From Balanoglossus misakiensis (Eukaryota; Hemichordata): 64,000 bases of DNA. The stretch spans positions 9,238,001 to 9,302,000 of the forward strand of contig CM082589.2 of NCBI GenBank assembly GCA_040954595.2, written 5' to 3'. Below the pieces are notes generated by a model, which was not told the DNA's origin, did not search any database, and saw only the letters and a program-made list of their open reading frames with translations. Made by a program: the position numbers and the translations under genes. Below, piece by piece: positions 1-10,089 of the stretch; the stretch's first letter is position 1; every line of letters starts with the position of its first letter.

Positions 1-183
1 CATAGTTGATACCCCAAAAAAGTATTGAGAAAATAACCCGAAGTTGGAGTTACTGAGCTTTAAATTGATTTCAATAATCTCCCAAGTGAAAATTGGCTGA
101 AGCTCCTGTAGTCAGTTACCTGTTGGTAGATTGACACATGACAATGATTGACTGTTTACACTTTTCTTTGTTTGATCTTTTAG

Positions 184-405
184 AGGAATATTCAAGCACT
201 GCAGGAGAATCTAGAGATGACACAGAAAATAAGAACTTGAATTGAAGAATCAGCAAGATCAACATGCACGACAAAATCAACTCATAACACAAAGACAACA
301 ACAAAAGCAATTACAAAGATAGCCCAACAACAACAACAACAAGCAGTGCAAGCACAGCCATCCAATATACAATCAACAAATCAACAACTAAGACACCACT
401 TTCAA
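184..405 (+). CDS. internal exon of a glutamine-rich protein, frame-disrupted
   Basis: A pyrimidine-rich stretch ending in TTTTAG precedes position 184, and CAA|GTAAGT at 403-411 is a strong donor, so this looks like an exon of 74 codons with phase 0 at both ends. The first ~18 codons read RNIQALQENLEMTQKIR and the last ~27 are glutamine-rich (QQQQQAVQAQ...), both in the same frame. Between about 236 and 320 that frame holds a TGA, while the next frame carries a clean glutamine-rich coiled-coil-like stretch (KNQQDQHARQNQ...). Two compensating indels, either sequence errors or genuine damage, explain this best. Composition resembles Q-rich tails of transcriptional coactivators, but I do not recognise the gene. 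It pairs with the terminal exon at 1565 in strand, phase and composition. Confidence 0.45.
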
Positions 406-894
406 GTAAGTTGTCACAATAATGTGAACAGTGAATATTTTGAAAACCAAGACTGATACCCGTGTCACTCCTGGGAATTGTTATGTGGGGAAAAATAAAA
501 TCATTTTTCTCAAAAAAGGAGCTTTCTTGATGTTACAAATAACATGGTCTGTGCCATTCCCGAAATTATCTTAATGTATTTGGGACCTGACAGTCACACA
601 GAATAAATTCAAAGCACTATTTGCCCAAAGCAGACCTAAATTACAGACAGAGGAATACAACAAATCTTGTCTCATTCTTATTTTCAATTCTTCTAGTTTT
701 TCCATGGTATCAGTGTGGAAGCACTGATGATAACCTCCGTCAGACAGTTTTAAATGCAGACAATCGTCTTACTCTTATGCACATATGTGTAATTTTGTGT
801 GTACAAAATAAGATCAAATCCAAATATCTGCAAATTTTATGTGCATGCATTCAAATAGTGGACTGCCTTCACTTCCTTTCATATTTCTTGCCCA

Positions 895-928
<34 letters not shown>

Positions 929-1564
929 AAGACTTTCATTTTGTCTCTTCTTTTAACTCAATTTGCTGTTTTTTTTCCTAATTTACGACACAGAGTATGG
1001 TTGCCGCCATCTTGTCTGTTGTATAGACAGAATTGTGTCATTGATAAAGTTTTTGTAACCAGAATCTCTGCTTTGGCATATGAGCATTAGACGATCATAA
1101 CCCTTTAACAAAAGTCTGCTTAGAATTTAAATCACATTGTTTTCAAAATGTCTGCATCTGATTACATGGTGAATTAAAGCTGAAAGCAGTGTTCACTGGG
1201 CCCAAGCGATTCCCAGGGTTTCTACAGAATGCCAAGGATTATCTGCTGTGGATACCAGAAATTTTGTCAAAAAGTTTTGATCCTAAACTGATTTATGTCC
1301 TACAAAATCCAAACTTCTAGATCTATTGGTTAGCCTAGAATTAGGCGTGTACATAATTAATTAGGTCAATGGGGGTCCTGAAATTAACCATCAAATAGTA
1401 GACACGACCTAAAACTATACCCGAAATTACAGTTACTTTATGCCTCCCTAAATTTCAGTCTGATTGACAAATGTGAAGAACGTTAAAGAGAGCTGTCTCC
1501 TGATACATTGCCGCTTTCTGTGAAGTGACTTTAAAAAGAAAACCATTTTGTTTGCATTCAACAG
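406..1564 (+). other. intron between the two glutamine-rich exons
   Basis: Bounded by GTAAGT at 406 and by CATTCAACAG ending at 1564. It is AT-rich and contains an (AT)n microsatellite at 897-925. Short ORFs inside it show no recognisable domain and are treated as chance. The boundaries are inferred from splice consensus and from phase agreement of the two exons. Confidence 0.4.
897..925. repeat. (AT)n microsatellite
   Basis: About 14 uninterrupted AT dinucleotides lie inside the inferred intron. The Ile/Tyr-rich ORF tails across it are products of the repeat. Confidence 0.95.
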
Positions 1565-1852
1565 CAACAACAAAAACAACAAGCTAGCGGTACACAAGCA
1601 ACCATTCCACCACCACCACCACAACAACAACAACCAGCAGCAACACAACAAACATGGCAACAACAACAGCAGTTCTTACAACAACAGCAATCACAACAAC
1701 AACAACAACAGCTGTTACTAGGACAACAGCCACGGCCGCGACCACAGGTACCTCAGATGGGCTTGGCACCCAGCATGCAACAAACACAGCAACAATCAAG
1801 TAGTAGTCTGCTGGCTGATGACATGAGTCTTTTTGATATTCTGAATCAATAA
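1565..1852 (+). CDS. terminal exon of a glutamine-rich protein
   Basis: After the acceptor TTCAACAG the frame is open for 95 codons to TAA at 1850-1852. It encodes QQQKQQASGTQ, a PPPPP run, several Q4-Q6 blocks, a short basic-proline segment (PRPRPQVPQ), and an acidic-hydrophobic C-terminus ending LLADDMSLFDILNQ. The last motif (acidic residues around bulky hydrophobics) resembles a short interaction or activation peptide following a Q-rich tail. That is inference from composition, and the protein family is not recognised. The exon starts in phase 0, matching the phase-0 donor at 405. The reverse-strand poly-Val/Leu ORF across this segment is the antisense of the CAA repeats. An AATAAA overlaps the stop codon (1848-1853), but the real polyadenylation site cannot be placed. 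Confidence 0.6.
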   Translation, partial: QQQKQQASGTQATIPPPPPQQQQPAATQQTWQQQQQFLQQQQSQQQQQQLLLGQQPRPRPQVPQMGLAPSMQQTQQQSSSSLLADDMSLFDILNQ

Positions 1853-2138
1853 ATTCATACAGGAAACTGACTATAATGAACACGAGACTGTAGACTTTAA
1901 TTAAACAGATCAAATAACACAGAATGGTTATTCCAGTGTAGTAACAGAATAGACTTGTTCTGTACTAATTCTTGCATTAGCTTTACTTTGTTTCCATCGT
2001 AATACCTTATTTCAATATGACCATATTTGTATGCGAGACAGATGTAACTGGTTGTCAGTGTCTATCGTAATACAAAGTCTGCCATACACAAAGCAACTAT
2101 GCATTGTCTTCTGGTGTGAAAAAAAGATACTTAGGATG
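1853..2138. other. presumed 3' UTR or downstream flank
   Basis: AT-rich sequence following the stop codon of the Q-rich gene. It probably includes 3' UTR, but no convincing poly(A) signal or second gene is visible before the MITE. Confidence 0.3.
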
Positions 2139-2140
2139 TA

Positions 2141-2332
2141 CTGTAAAACAGGAAATTTTCACGAGCGATAAATTTGCATGAATCATGCAAGAGCCAAAAT
2201 AACCTGAAAACTAAAAAGTCGCAAAAAAAATGTTTTTCTGAAATAATGATGAATTGAAATTCGAGAATGCGAAAATTAATCATTACATAACAGTCGCCAC
2301 TTTTGATATTGCGAAAATTTCATGTTTTACAG
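2141..2332. mobile_element. 192-bp MITE, TA target duplication
   Basis: The left end CTGTAAAACAGGAAATTTTC (2141-2160) is the reverse complement of the right end (2313-2332) except for one base (G/T), giving 20-bp terminal inverted repeats. TA dinucleotides at 2139-2140 and 2333-2334 form the target duplication. The interior is AT-rich with no coding capacity. TA duplication plus short non-coding length fits a Tc1/mariner-type non-autonomous element; the superfamily is inferred from the target site only. Confidence 0.75.
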
Positions 2333-2334
2333 TA

Positions 2335-2700
2335 TATACCCATTTTTTCTGCTTCCAAAACGAACATTTAGAGTCATGCATGCCACTGGCCCAATAAAGC
2401 CTGATAGCCCTTGCTGGGAATTGTGATGTAACTAGCATCCCCCTTGAAGTCACGCACATAAACTGATCAATGGTGATTGTGTGTAAAGATACAGTGAAGG
2501 CAAGGCTAATCTAAAGTCAAAATGGTACTCATCCTTAACAACACATGTATCCTTTGACCAATCAATGGAAAAAAAGTCTGTGATTGACTTCAAAGTGGTA
2601 TTAATTACATCACAATTCCCAGCAAGGGGTATCGTGCTTTATTGGGGCAGTGGCATGCATATTTTTTGGAAGCAAAGCTGACAAAATACAGCTATATACT
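2335..2700. mobile_element. inverted-repeat (foldback) element abutting the MITE
   Basis: Two long arms are inverted copies. The left arm (about 2347-2450) contains GCTTCCAAAA, GCATGCCACTG, CCAATAAAGC and GCTGGGAATTGTGATGTAA. The right arm (about 2580-2675) contains the reverse complements in reverse order. Similarity weakens outward but appears to reach AGTATATA at about 2331-2338 and TATATACT at 2693-2700. The ~130-bp centre is unique. No ORF. Likely a foldback or MITE-type element whose left end touches the right end of the preceding MITE. Confidence 0.65.
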
Positions 2701-2702
2701 AG

Positions 2703-3990
2703 AATAATGTTTCATTAATGCCTGATTATTAAACTGGAGAACGTATCTCTAAAATTGCTCTCTATTTCTCCCTCAGGGAAAAGAGCAATAGACAAAACTT
2801 TGAGTGACAGATCTTCCAGTTGTGTACTTATCATTTGTATTACCCAATCACAGACTTTGTGTTATTGGTCATTTATCTGTCCAATTTTAATACTCTTGTG
2901 TTCAGTGGAGCATTACACCAAAGAAGTCACACTATGACAGTGACAATAAAACACTTGCAAAAACATGGATTGCTCAGGTCAGCCTATCTGGTTACAGATT
3001 ACCTGTGAAACAACTAATCCAGCTATAATGAATGTGTTTCATTATATACAGAGAATTGTAGGTTGTATGAGACGTGTTAATATCACACTCTAGCATGGGG
3101 CAATGTTCACACGTTTATATTTATCATGTGAAAGCCACAAAGTCACCAGCTCTTGATGTTCATTTTTTTGGAATAATTTGTTATGATCTGATTGCTGAAA
3201 ATTGAATTGAAGCTGAACCTACAGCATATGTGTGGACATAACATGTTTATACTTCCATGTAGTAATTTGTGTTACAGCCAAACAATTAAATAACACCATT
3301 ATAACAAAATTAACGAAACTCACCCCAGGGCTATCACTAATTTGAAGGGATGCTGATCCAGAGTTAATGGTTCATTGGGGAGTCTAACAGTGTTTTGAAA
3401 TGTCACATTGTAATTTGAAAGTTTAGGCTTGGGTAGTGACAATGTTATTACATTATTGTGTACAAAATTTGAATGGAGCTCTATGAAAAGAGAAAAGTGG
3501 TGTGTGGAAAAAATCAGTCTCTGTGCTAATATCAAGTGCCTTCATTCGACTCTCAAGGAAAGTTTGGTAAAACAATTAACTTTTTCTGTGTCAGCATTAT
3601 TGGGAAAGATTAAGCCCACACATGTATTCAATTGAGATAAAAATGGAAAATTACCATCAGCCTTTTTTCTTAGCACTCTCACCTTTCACCCAATTCCCTG
3701 TGTAGACATCCAACTTTCCAGCAGGAAACAATGGATTTGGACCGAACCATTCGTTCACTTGAATATATATGTAATATCTGTATGTATGTAACAACTGTAT
3801 TCTTTGCAGTCATCATTTAATCATTTATTCATGAGAACACCTTTCTAGTAATGATAGAACTTACAGTCTATTTGATGATCTCAATTATATGCAAACCACC
3901 AGGATGTTTCATTTGACTAATGAACTCAAGGTAATGCGCCACCATAGTGTAGATTGCTGATATAAAAGGACACCATGCATATGCTTAGTC
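2703..3990. other. non-coding stretch, no feature recognised
   Basis: AT-rich DNA with only short ORFs (at most ~70 codons) lacking domain signatures or splice context. I see no gene, RNA or clear repeat here. Confidence 0.4.
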
Positions 3991-4056
3991 AGTTCACCTC
4001 TGTATCCAGACCGGCCACATGTATGAACTGAAGATGTCTATGTTCAATTTCAGGTT
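3991..4056 (+). repeat. direct repeat copy 1 (66 bp)
   Basis: Begins AGTTCACCTCTGTATCCAG and continues through ACCGGCCACAT to TTCAATTTCAGGTTAG. It is about 85-90% identical by eye to 4246-4311, offset 255 bp. It follows TATAAAAGGA (3961-3970), which looks TATA-like, but no transcript can be assigned. Confidence 0.7.
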
Positions 4057-4245
4057 AGTTTTCCTTGTACTTTACCTGTAGCTTGAAGCATTTTTATATA
4101 GGTGCATTCTACTGGCTCATTTTAGCACAAGTAATTGGTGTCTGAACTTGCGTCAAGTCTTCAATTGTACTTCTGTATTTTTCACTTGCATGAATTTTTG
4201 TGTATTCTGCTGTAGGTGAACTCCCATACATGTGTGTAATTTAGC

Positions 4246-4311
4246 AGTTCACCTGTGTAGCCAGACCGGCCACACATGTGAACTGATGATGTCCCTGTTC
4301 AATTTCAGTTA
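4246..4311 (+). repeat. direct repeat copy 2 (66 bp)
   Basis: Second copy of the 3991-4056 sequence (AGTTCACCTGTGTAGCCAG ... TTCAATTTCAG). Just upstream, AGGTGAACT (4214-4222) is the perfect reverse complement of AGTTCACCT (4246-4254), giving a 9-bp stem with a 23-nt loop. Confidence 0.7.
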
Positions 4312-5490
4312 AGAAATGTCATAGGCCTATGTCTTGTGAAACCTTTAAACAATTTTGGTGTGTTTTGTGGTGAACGGCGACACCCGTGACAAGTATGTTA
4401 GAATCAAACTATTAGATGCATGTGAAGAAATATAGTCTGTTATAAGGAAGTGACTGGAGTGAAGGAGACCTCGTACGACGAAAAGTACTTTAATAGACTC
4501 GAAATGCACTCAAATTACAATCGAGATATAATGCATTTATATATGCTTAAAAAGGTAAATTAATGAATGGTGTCAACAAAATAAACGTTCATGATACATT
4601 TAGATCATTTTCTCGTCCAGCTAGGGGGTTCAACGTCAAAAGGAAAGTTTACTATTCAAATGCAAATAAAGTCATTAAAGAGTCCTAATCTCTTCTATCC
4701 AGTGACCATAGTAGCCAAACAATTAAAATCACATGTTTTTAATATCAATATTCACATACATTGCTTTTTACTTTTCTTGAATTTCCTAACATTTTTTTTA
4801 TTTTAACAAAAACAAGAGCCTTTCATGACCACTTATTGACTTTCGAAAATATTTCATGTAATCAGCCATTCATTTTATGTGTGTGTGAAGAATGACCCTC
4901 TGAGGCTGTTGAATCATGTATAGTGCTGAAGGGGAGGGGGGGGGACACCATTCCTCAATTTTGTTGATTTTGCATAAGATGCTAAGTTGGTATTTTCCAC
5001 ATATTGCTTTTTGTACTGAGAATTACTTAGTTCTTAAGAAGAGCTTTTGACTAACATTTCATTGTATTTACAAGACTGCCAGAGTATGTAAATATTATGT
5101 GCAGCATTAGGAAGGAATATCTTTGATATTTTTATTCCAACAATTTTCCTATCATGATAAATAAGTAGACAGATATATCATGTTAGGATTTTTGCATACT
5201 TAAAATAAATATTCTGATAAAATGAGTGCTTTTGTCTGTCTCTTTGATTTCAGGTGAGGATAAGTATTTGTTGTTGCTTTTCCTGCACAGATTCCAATCA
5301 GAAGGCAATTGTGATGACCAGTATGTTCTGTCTAATTGAAGTTTGAGTTTTCTTAGGACCTGAATATCGCTCTAACAAATGGTTTGCTTTCAGATGTGGA
5401 GTTAAGCGCTGGTGATAGTTTTGGCTATTCTGTTCTCTCACTTTGGCTGTTCTGTTCTCTGTTTTTGTCTGATCTCGGACACATTAGCTG
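4312..5490. other. non-coding stretch, no feature recognised
   Basis: AT-rich, with a G-rich run near 4930-4945. Short ORFs only. No recognisable gene or repeat. Confidence 0.4.
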
Positions 5491-6045
5491 AAAACTACTG
5501 GTCAGATTTCTTTGAAAATTGGTATGCATATAGCTTCTGCCAACATCACAGAGCTCTATAAGTTTTGACCTTATATCGTGAATTTTCTACTTTTTATGAC
5601 TTTTGTCATTTTTTTCCACATCTTCTATGAAAGTGATTGGTCGATTTCTCTAAAAAAATTCAGTATAAAGCTTCCTATAGGTGATCTTTGTTTTTTTTTT
5701 TTCAAATTGTTGCTAAGTTTGCGTATTTGTAATTATGGGCCAAATTTTGCAATTTTTGGTCAAAAATCGTTTTCTCGGAAATCGCTTGTCAGATTGCTTT
5801 GAAAATTGGTAGGCATGTTTTCAGGGTTAAGCAATTGTGAGTTGTGTTAAAATTTTGCTGAAATGTGCATATTTATGTTCTTGAGGTAGGGCCTAACTGT
5901 TGCAATTTTTCGTCAGAAGTTTTTGTCCTTGAAACCACTTGTTAGATTGCTTTGAACTTCGGTAAGCATGTTCCTTATACTGATTGATGTAAGATATTGT
6001 ACAATTTTGGTGATGTTTGAATATTTGAGTTTGGCAGTTTTGGGA
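5490..6045. repeat. degenerate ~150-bp tandem repeat, patch 1
   Basis: A phrase close to CAGATTGCTTTGAAAATTGG followed by TAGGCATGTT recurs at roughly 5505, 5640 (poor), 5785 and 5940. Between recurrences sit variants of GCATATTTATG and TTGGTCAAAAATCG, so the period is about 150 bp with heavy divergence. The same family recurs at 9.07-9.60 kb in the same orientation. Confidence 0.6.
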
Positions 6046-7045
6046 CAGTTTTTTGAAATTAGGTCATATCAGCTCGTGTGGTATTAGGTCAATAACAACA
6101 AATTAAGTCCAAACGTTGGCCACGCTTCCTACTGTAATATAGCACAAGTATGAAAAAACGACCAGTTTGTGTTACGTTACCTGCTTTCATTGAGAGCAGC
6201 GCCCGCAAGTGAGTTTTTTTAGAAAATTTGATCAAATTCATGATGAATCGAATTGAATCGACGTTTATTCCAACTGGGAGCACTTTATAGACTACAAAGT
6301 TGTTTTGTTAGATGGGTAAAATTTAAGACCACTCGACCAATGCAGAGCGAAGTTGTCAAAATCGACGAAACAAAGCGAGAAAATGGCAATTTGCGCTGTC
6401 GACATATTTCTTCTCCTGCCTCGAATTATCAATCCCATGGAACCCCCCCCCCCCCCCCGGCGCGCCTGAAAAAAATATATATCAATCAGGGATCATCATA
6501 AAACTCGACTATGAATCGGACATGAAATCAAACTCGACGATGGAAAAGCAGCCGATTCCGAGATAAACGCATCCCGATAGGATGAGAACTCCGCCATGTG
6601 ACTTCATCTAATTTCTCTGCAAACATGGAGGGGTTGTACGTTGGTAATGTGTTTACAAAGCAAAGTTAAGACATAAGTCCGAACATGACCGTGGTCCGAA
6701 GCTTGGACACTCTTATCAAACAGAGCAGTACAGTGTGTGGAGACATCGCCCGTAAGACACACCACCGGCCCTGCCACACTGAGCTGCAATATGCTCTTGG
6801 CTCGTAGCCGTCCCAGTCGGTAACAAGTCGTTACGGCACTTATTCTTATCGGTTCGGCCTTTAATGTACGCGACCCCGGCCGTTTCGTCCTAGCTGCAAA
6901 CCGATTCTTCAATTTGCAGTTCAGTAAAGTTGGCGAACGGGATAGTCTGTTAACGGAAAACGCAGGCCTATACACAGTGCTGGCGAACGGGACAAAAGGC
7001 CACAATAAAAGCGAGCGTGTTGTCAGATCAGTGGGACTATCATAA
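6046..7045. other. CpG-richer non-coding stretch
   Basis: Noticeably richer in CpG and GC than its neighbours, with a C16 run at 6443-6458 followed by GGCGCGCC. A minus-strand ORF spans 6604-7155 but shows no recognised domain and overlaps the plus-strand LINE relic. This could be regulatory or 5'-flanking DNA; nothing specific is demonstrable. Confidence 0.3.
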
Positions 7046-7420
7046 CACGAATACATAACATGTGGAAGGGCTAGGCCTAATTTTCTCCTGAGAAAGTTCA
7101 ATTCGTGTTCTGTCGATGTGAAATTGCGTTTATTTAATGCTTTTTGTAATAACATTTATGACTTTCATTTATGGTGCGATTATAATATCCGGAATATCAT
7201 CGTATGTCACAACAATGCACTTCGAAGACTTCTTGGTCACCCGGACACGAAAGTGCCTCTAAAATATTTGTTCTAAACGCCGTAAACTGCTTCTCCGTCA
7301 TGAGAAGAAAAGTCGCTTTTAATTTTTCTGTTCGTCTCTGTACTAGTCCCAATGTTTTGATCAATCGTCTTGTCTCATGAGATATGCGCTTTTATGGACT
7401 ACATACCCACTGGATTGACA
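7046..7420 (+). pseudogene. decayed non-LTR retrotransposon (LINE) ORF2 C-terminus
   Basis: In the frame of position 7046 the translation contains NFLLRKFNSCSVDVKLRLF, then NAFCNNIYDFHLWCDYN, then CHNNALRRLLGHP. These are the conserved blocks that follow the reverse-transcriptase domain in CR1/L2/Rex-like LINEs (usual patterns: LxRKF..CS.DVK.xLF, FC..xY...LW..Y, YNNAxRRLLG). The frame ends at TAA 7274-7276. Similarity resumes one base on (RRKVAFNFSVRL..SPNVLINRLVS) and stops again near 7378, and a trace ending in an HTHWID-like block is still visible to about 7420. An in-frame stop also lies just before 7046. The element is 5'-truncated, frameshifted and inactive. Confidence 0.65.
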
Positions 7421-7529
7421 TTTTACATTGATTCTTAAAACTATTATATTTTTTACATTTATTTTATTTATTACTTTTCTAGTGTTTTTGTCAGTTTTTG
7501 TAACCTATTTCTATGGACGGTTGTGTCTG

Positions 7530-7576
7530 AAATAAAGATAAATAATAATCATAATAATAATAAAATAATAATTACG
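7530..7576 (+). repeat. AATAAT-type 3' tail of the LINE relic
   Basis: AATAAAGATAAATAATAATC and further ATAATAATAA repeats lie ~110-150 bp beyond the coding relic on the same strand, as expected for the simple-repeat 3' end of an L2/CR1-like LINE. The first AATAAA could be its polyadenylation signal. Confidence 0.5.
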
Positions 7577-8050
7577 ATCCCGAGATTACGATAAGCATAG
7601 GGACATTATAACGAGCCAACGTGAAACTGACATGGAAACGATCGACAGTACGGTAGAGCACAGTGACTGCTGGTAGAGCGAGCGTGTTGCTGTGCGGGAG
7701 GCATTTACCATGTTTGTTTACAACACACACCGACATGACCTGTGGCCGCAGTTGCAGCCTCCTAAGCGACCTAACCCAAGCAGTTTACGATCTCGGGTAT
7801 CGTGGTCTGACTGACCAAAATGACACAAAAAGAGAAACACATTAGGAAGTATTATAGCTCTGTTTCCTCGAAGTCGAATAAGTGTTCACAACACAAGGCA
7901 CATCAAACCCGTTGCTCAGACATCGGAAGTTTGCAGTTCGCTTGCCTGGTTTGAAATGCGTGGCTGTGGTAGAAATTACCCACTGTGCCCCCCCCCCCGA
8001 TTTTATTGTGTAGATAATGAGGCACTCACACTCAAAAAGCAAATGAGATA
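7577..8050. other. non-coding stretch, no feature recognised
   Basis: Mixed composition with a C11 run at 7988-7998. Short ORFs only; no domain or splice structure recognised. Confidence 0.35.
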
Positions 8051-8090
8051 TTCTTTAGAATGCGAGCATGTTCCAGAGCGTTCTAAAGAA
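8051..8090. repeat. small perfect hairpin
   Basis: TTCTTTAGAA (8051-8060) and TTCTAAAGAA (8081-8090) are reverse complements. The stem extends inward over TGC/GCG with one G·T-type mismatch, leaving a ~14-nt loop. No function can be assigned. Confidence 0.5.
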
Positions 8091-9070
8091 ATAAAATATG
8101 CAGCTGTAGCATGTATGCATATTCATTAGTGTGTCGTAATGCTAACTTTGGTCTGTGATTGGGTAACACGTTCTACTCACCATAACAACAGGTGATCATT
8201 GATCCGTTTCCGGTGTGCGACGCCGGGTTTCGACCACTTTCCTTCTACTTGCCGCGGGATCAAGACGTCTTTTCGGTAGGCTCATAATCGAATCATTGCT
8301 TTTAGTACAATAGCCTATTTAGCTATGTTACCGTCACTCGATTGTTTTGTCTGGTATTGGGTGACTTGCAGCTATCCGTACAACACCTTGTAGTTGAACA
8401 GAAGTAGGTTTAATTCCAGAAACAATTCCGAGCTACGGGCGTGCAGCTAGCCTCTCGGCTATTCTGGGTATGGCTGCGCTGGCTCCCGAATCAGGAGACC
8501 AGGAAGTCATAATCGAGAAAGTCTAGTCATATTTATAGGGTTATATTTTGTGAGAATTTTATTGCTAGGCCTCTTGCCTAAGCGCACGTAGGGCCAGTTT
8601 GTGAGATTGAAAAGGATGGCAGCGCTGCAGGATGTTTAGTGTCAAAATAGTCGACCATACTGTCGAACGGTTGTGGCAAAATGGCACGTCACTGTGGCGA
8701 CATAAGGTACGGGTAGAACGTTTTTCTCTGGAAAGTCTCTTTGCTGGTGGACGGAACGATAGTTCCATACGTATAGTCTTTGTTTAGCGGAAGGTCAGGA
8801 AACCACGGTATTTTTCCATACATAATTCCATACGTTCTTTGAGGTTTTTATATGAGTCACCTCGGTGTTTGCAGGTGTTTTTTTTTTAATTTTACGGTTT
8901 AAACGTGGTTGGTGTATTTTCGCTTTTCTGGTGAGATTTCCACCTCTCCGTTGGCATACTTAAAAAATTATCCTAATTTTTATTGGGAAAACCGATAAAA
9001 CCAAAACCACAACTAAAGAAAATGTCTTAAACATTTTAACTTAGGCATTGTAATCTGTTTGGTGATAACC
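8091..9070. other. non-coding stretch with a CpG-rich segment
   Basis: Between about 8190 and 8300 CpG density rises (CCGGTGTGCGACGCCGGG, GCCGCGGGATC). The segment ends in TCTTTTCG|GTAGGC, which would serve as a splice donor of a 5' non-coding exon. No coding sequence is linked to it, so a promoter or first exon is speculation. Confidence 0.25.
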
Positions 9071-9600
9071 CTTTTAGCTTTGAGAGATAACCGATTTGAT
9101 GTTTTAGTATAAGCCAATTTTTTGACCAGGGCGACAAGGATTTTTTCTCCTAGAGTCGTGTTGCTTGGAAGCATACTTTTGTATGTGTGGTCCCAGTTGA
9201 TGAAAACCTGGTTGATGAAAAATGTGCATATTTATAATTTTGTAGCAATTTTTGCCATTTTTGGTCAAAAATTGTTTCCTCTAAAACCGCTTGTGAGATT
9301 GCTTTCAAATTTGGTAGGCTTGTTCCTTGGGGATAATTAAATGAGATGTTTAAAAAAAATACTTGAAATTTACATATTTGCGTTTTGTGTGTGAAAGTTG
9401 TGGAATTTTTCATCAAAAATTATTTTCTTTCAAACTGCATGTCAGATCGCCTTGAGCTTTGGTAGGCATGTTCCCTGAAGCGATTGAAGTAAGATATTAT
9501 ACAATTTTGGAGAAAATACTGATTTTTCTGAAACTGCATATGGGATTGCTTTGAAATTTGATAGTATTATTGCAATGGGTAACCCAAGTTTTGTCTGATT
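9070..9600. repeat. degenerate ~150-bp tandem repeat, patch 2
   Basis: Same family as 5490-6045. GAGATTGCTTTCAAATTTGG near 9294 and CAGATCGCCTTGAGCTTTGG near 9444 are each followed by TAGGC(A)TTGTTCC-like sequence, and a decayed copy sits near 9541. GTAAGATATTATACAATTTTGG near 9490 matches 5990-6012. Confidence 0.6.
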
Positions 9601-10089
9601 GTGTTGATTACCCTATACTGAGACTCACTAAGTACACTATATGTTTATATTACTAGGGAGTTCAGAATCCAATATGGCCACCATTCAAAGTGGGACATGC
9701 TGTATAATCTGATTGATTTCTAAACTTGTCATATTTTAATTTCTCGGTCTTGCAAATAAAAATAAAATGCCAAAAACTGAGTAACTTTCGTTTCTTCCCG
9801 CTTGTTAACGTCATATGTTGGTGTTGTCCATTACAACGATTATCATCTAAGCGTCCCGAAACACTGATAAGAACTCCAATATAATTAGCCAGAGTAAACT
9901 GAGATTTTTATGCTGAAGTCGGCATATGGTCTTTTTCCTCCTACTGGGAAAGTGGCTAGAGTCAATCAGTGCATAACGGCAGCATTACATGGCACTGAAT
10001 AAATGGCAGGGGTATTTACATCTCTGTATTTTTTCACTTAAACCATTATAAATCTCTAACAGTATATTATAATATTGTGTATGCAACTT
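9601..10089. other. non-coding stretch, no feature recognised
   Basis: AT-rich, with no significant ORF and no recognised repeat apart from fragmentary phrases shared with the neighbouring families. Confidence 0.35.

Noticed and set aside
839-1090. Coding ORF across the (AT)n tract
   Set aside because: The IYIYIY run is the microsatellite; the rest has no domain and lies in the inferred intron.
1584-1913. Minus-strand Val/Leu-rich ORF that looks like membrane segments
   Set aside because: It is the antisense of the CAA/CAG repeats in the Q-rich exon.
6604-7155. 183-codon minus-strand ORF
   Set aside because: No recognisable domain or splice context; its 5' part overlaps the plus-strand LINE relic, and CpG-rich sequence favours chance open frames.
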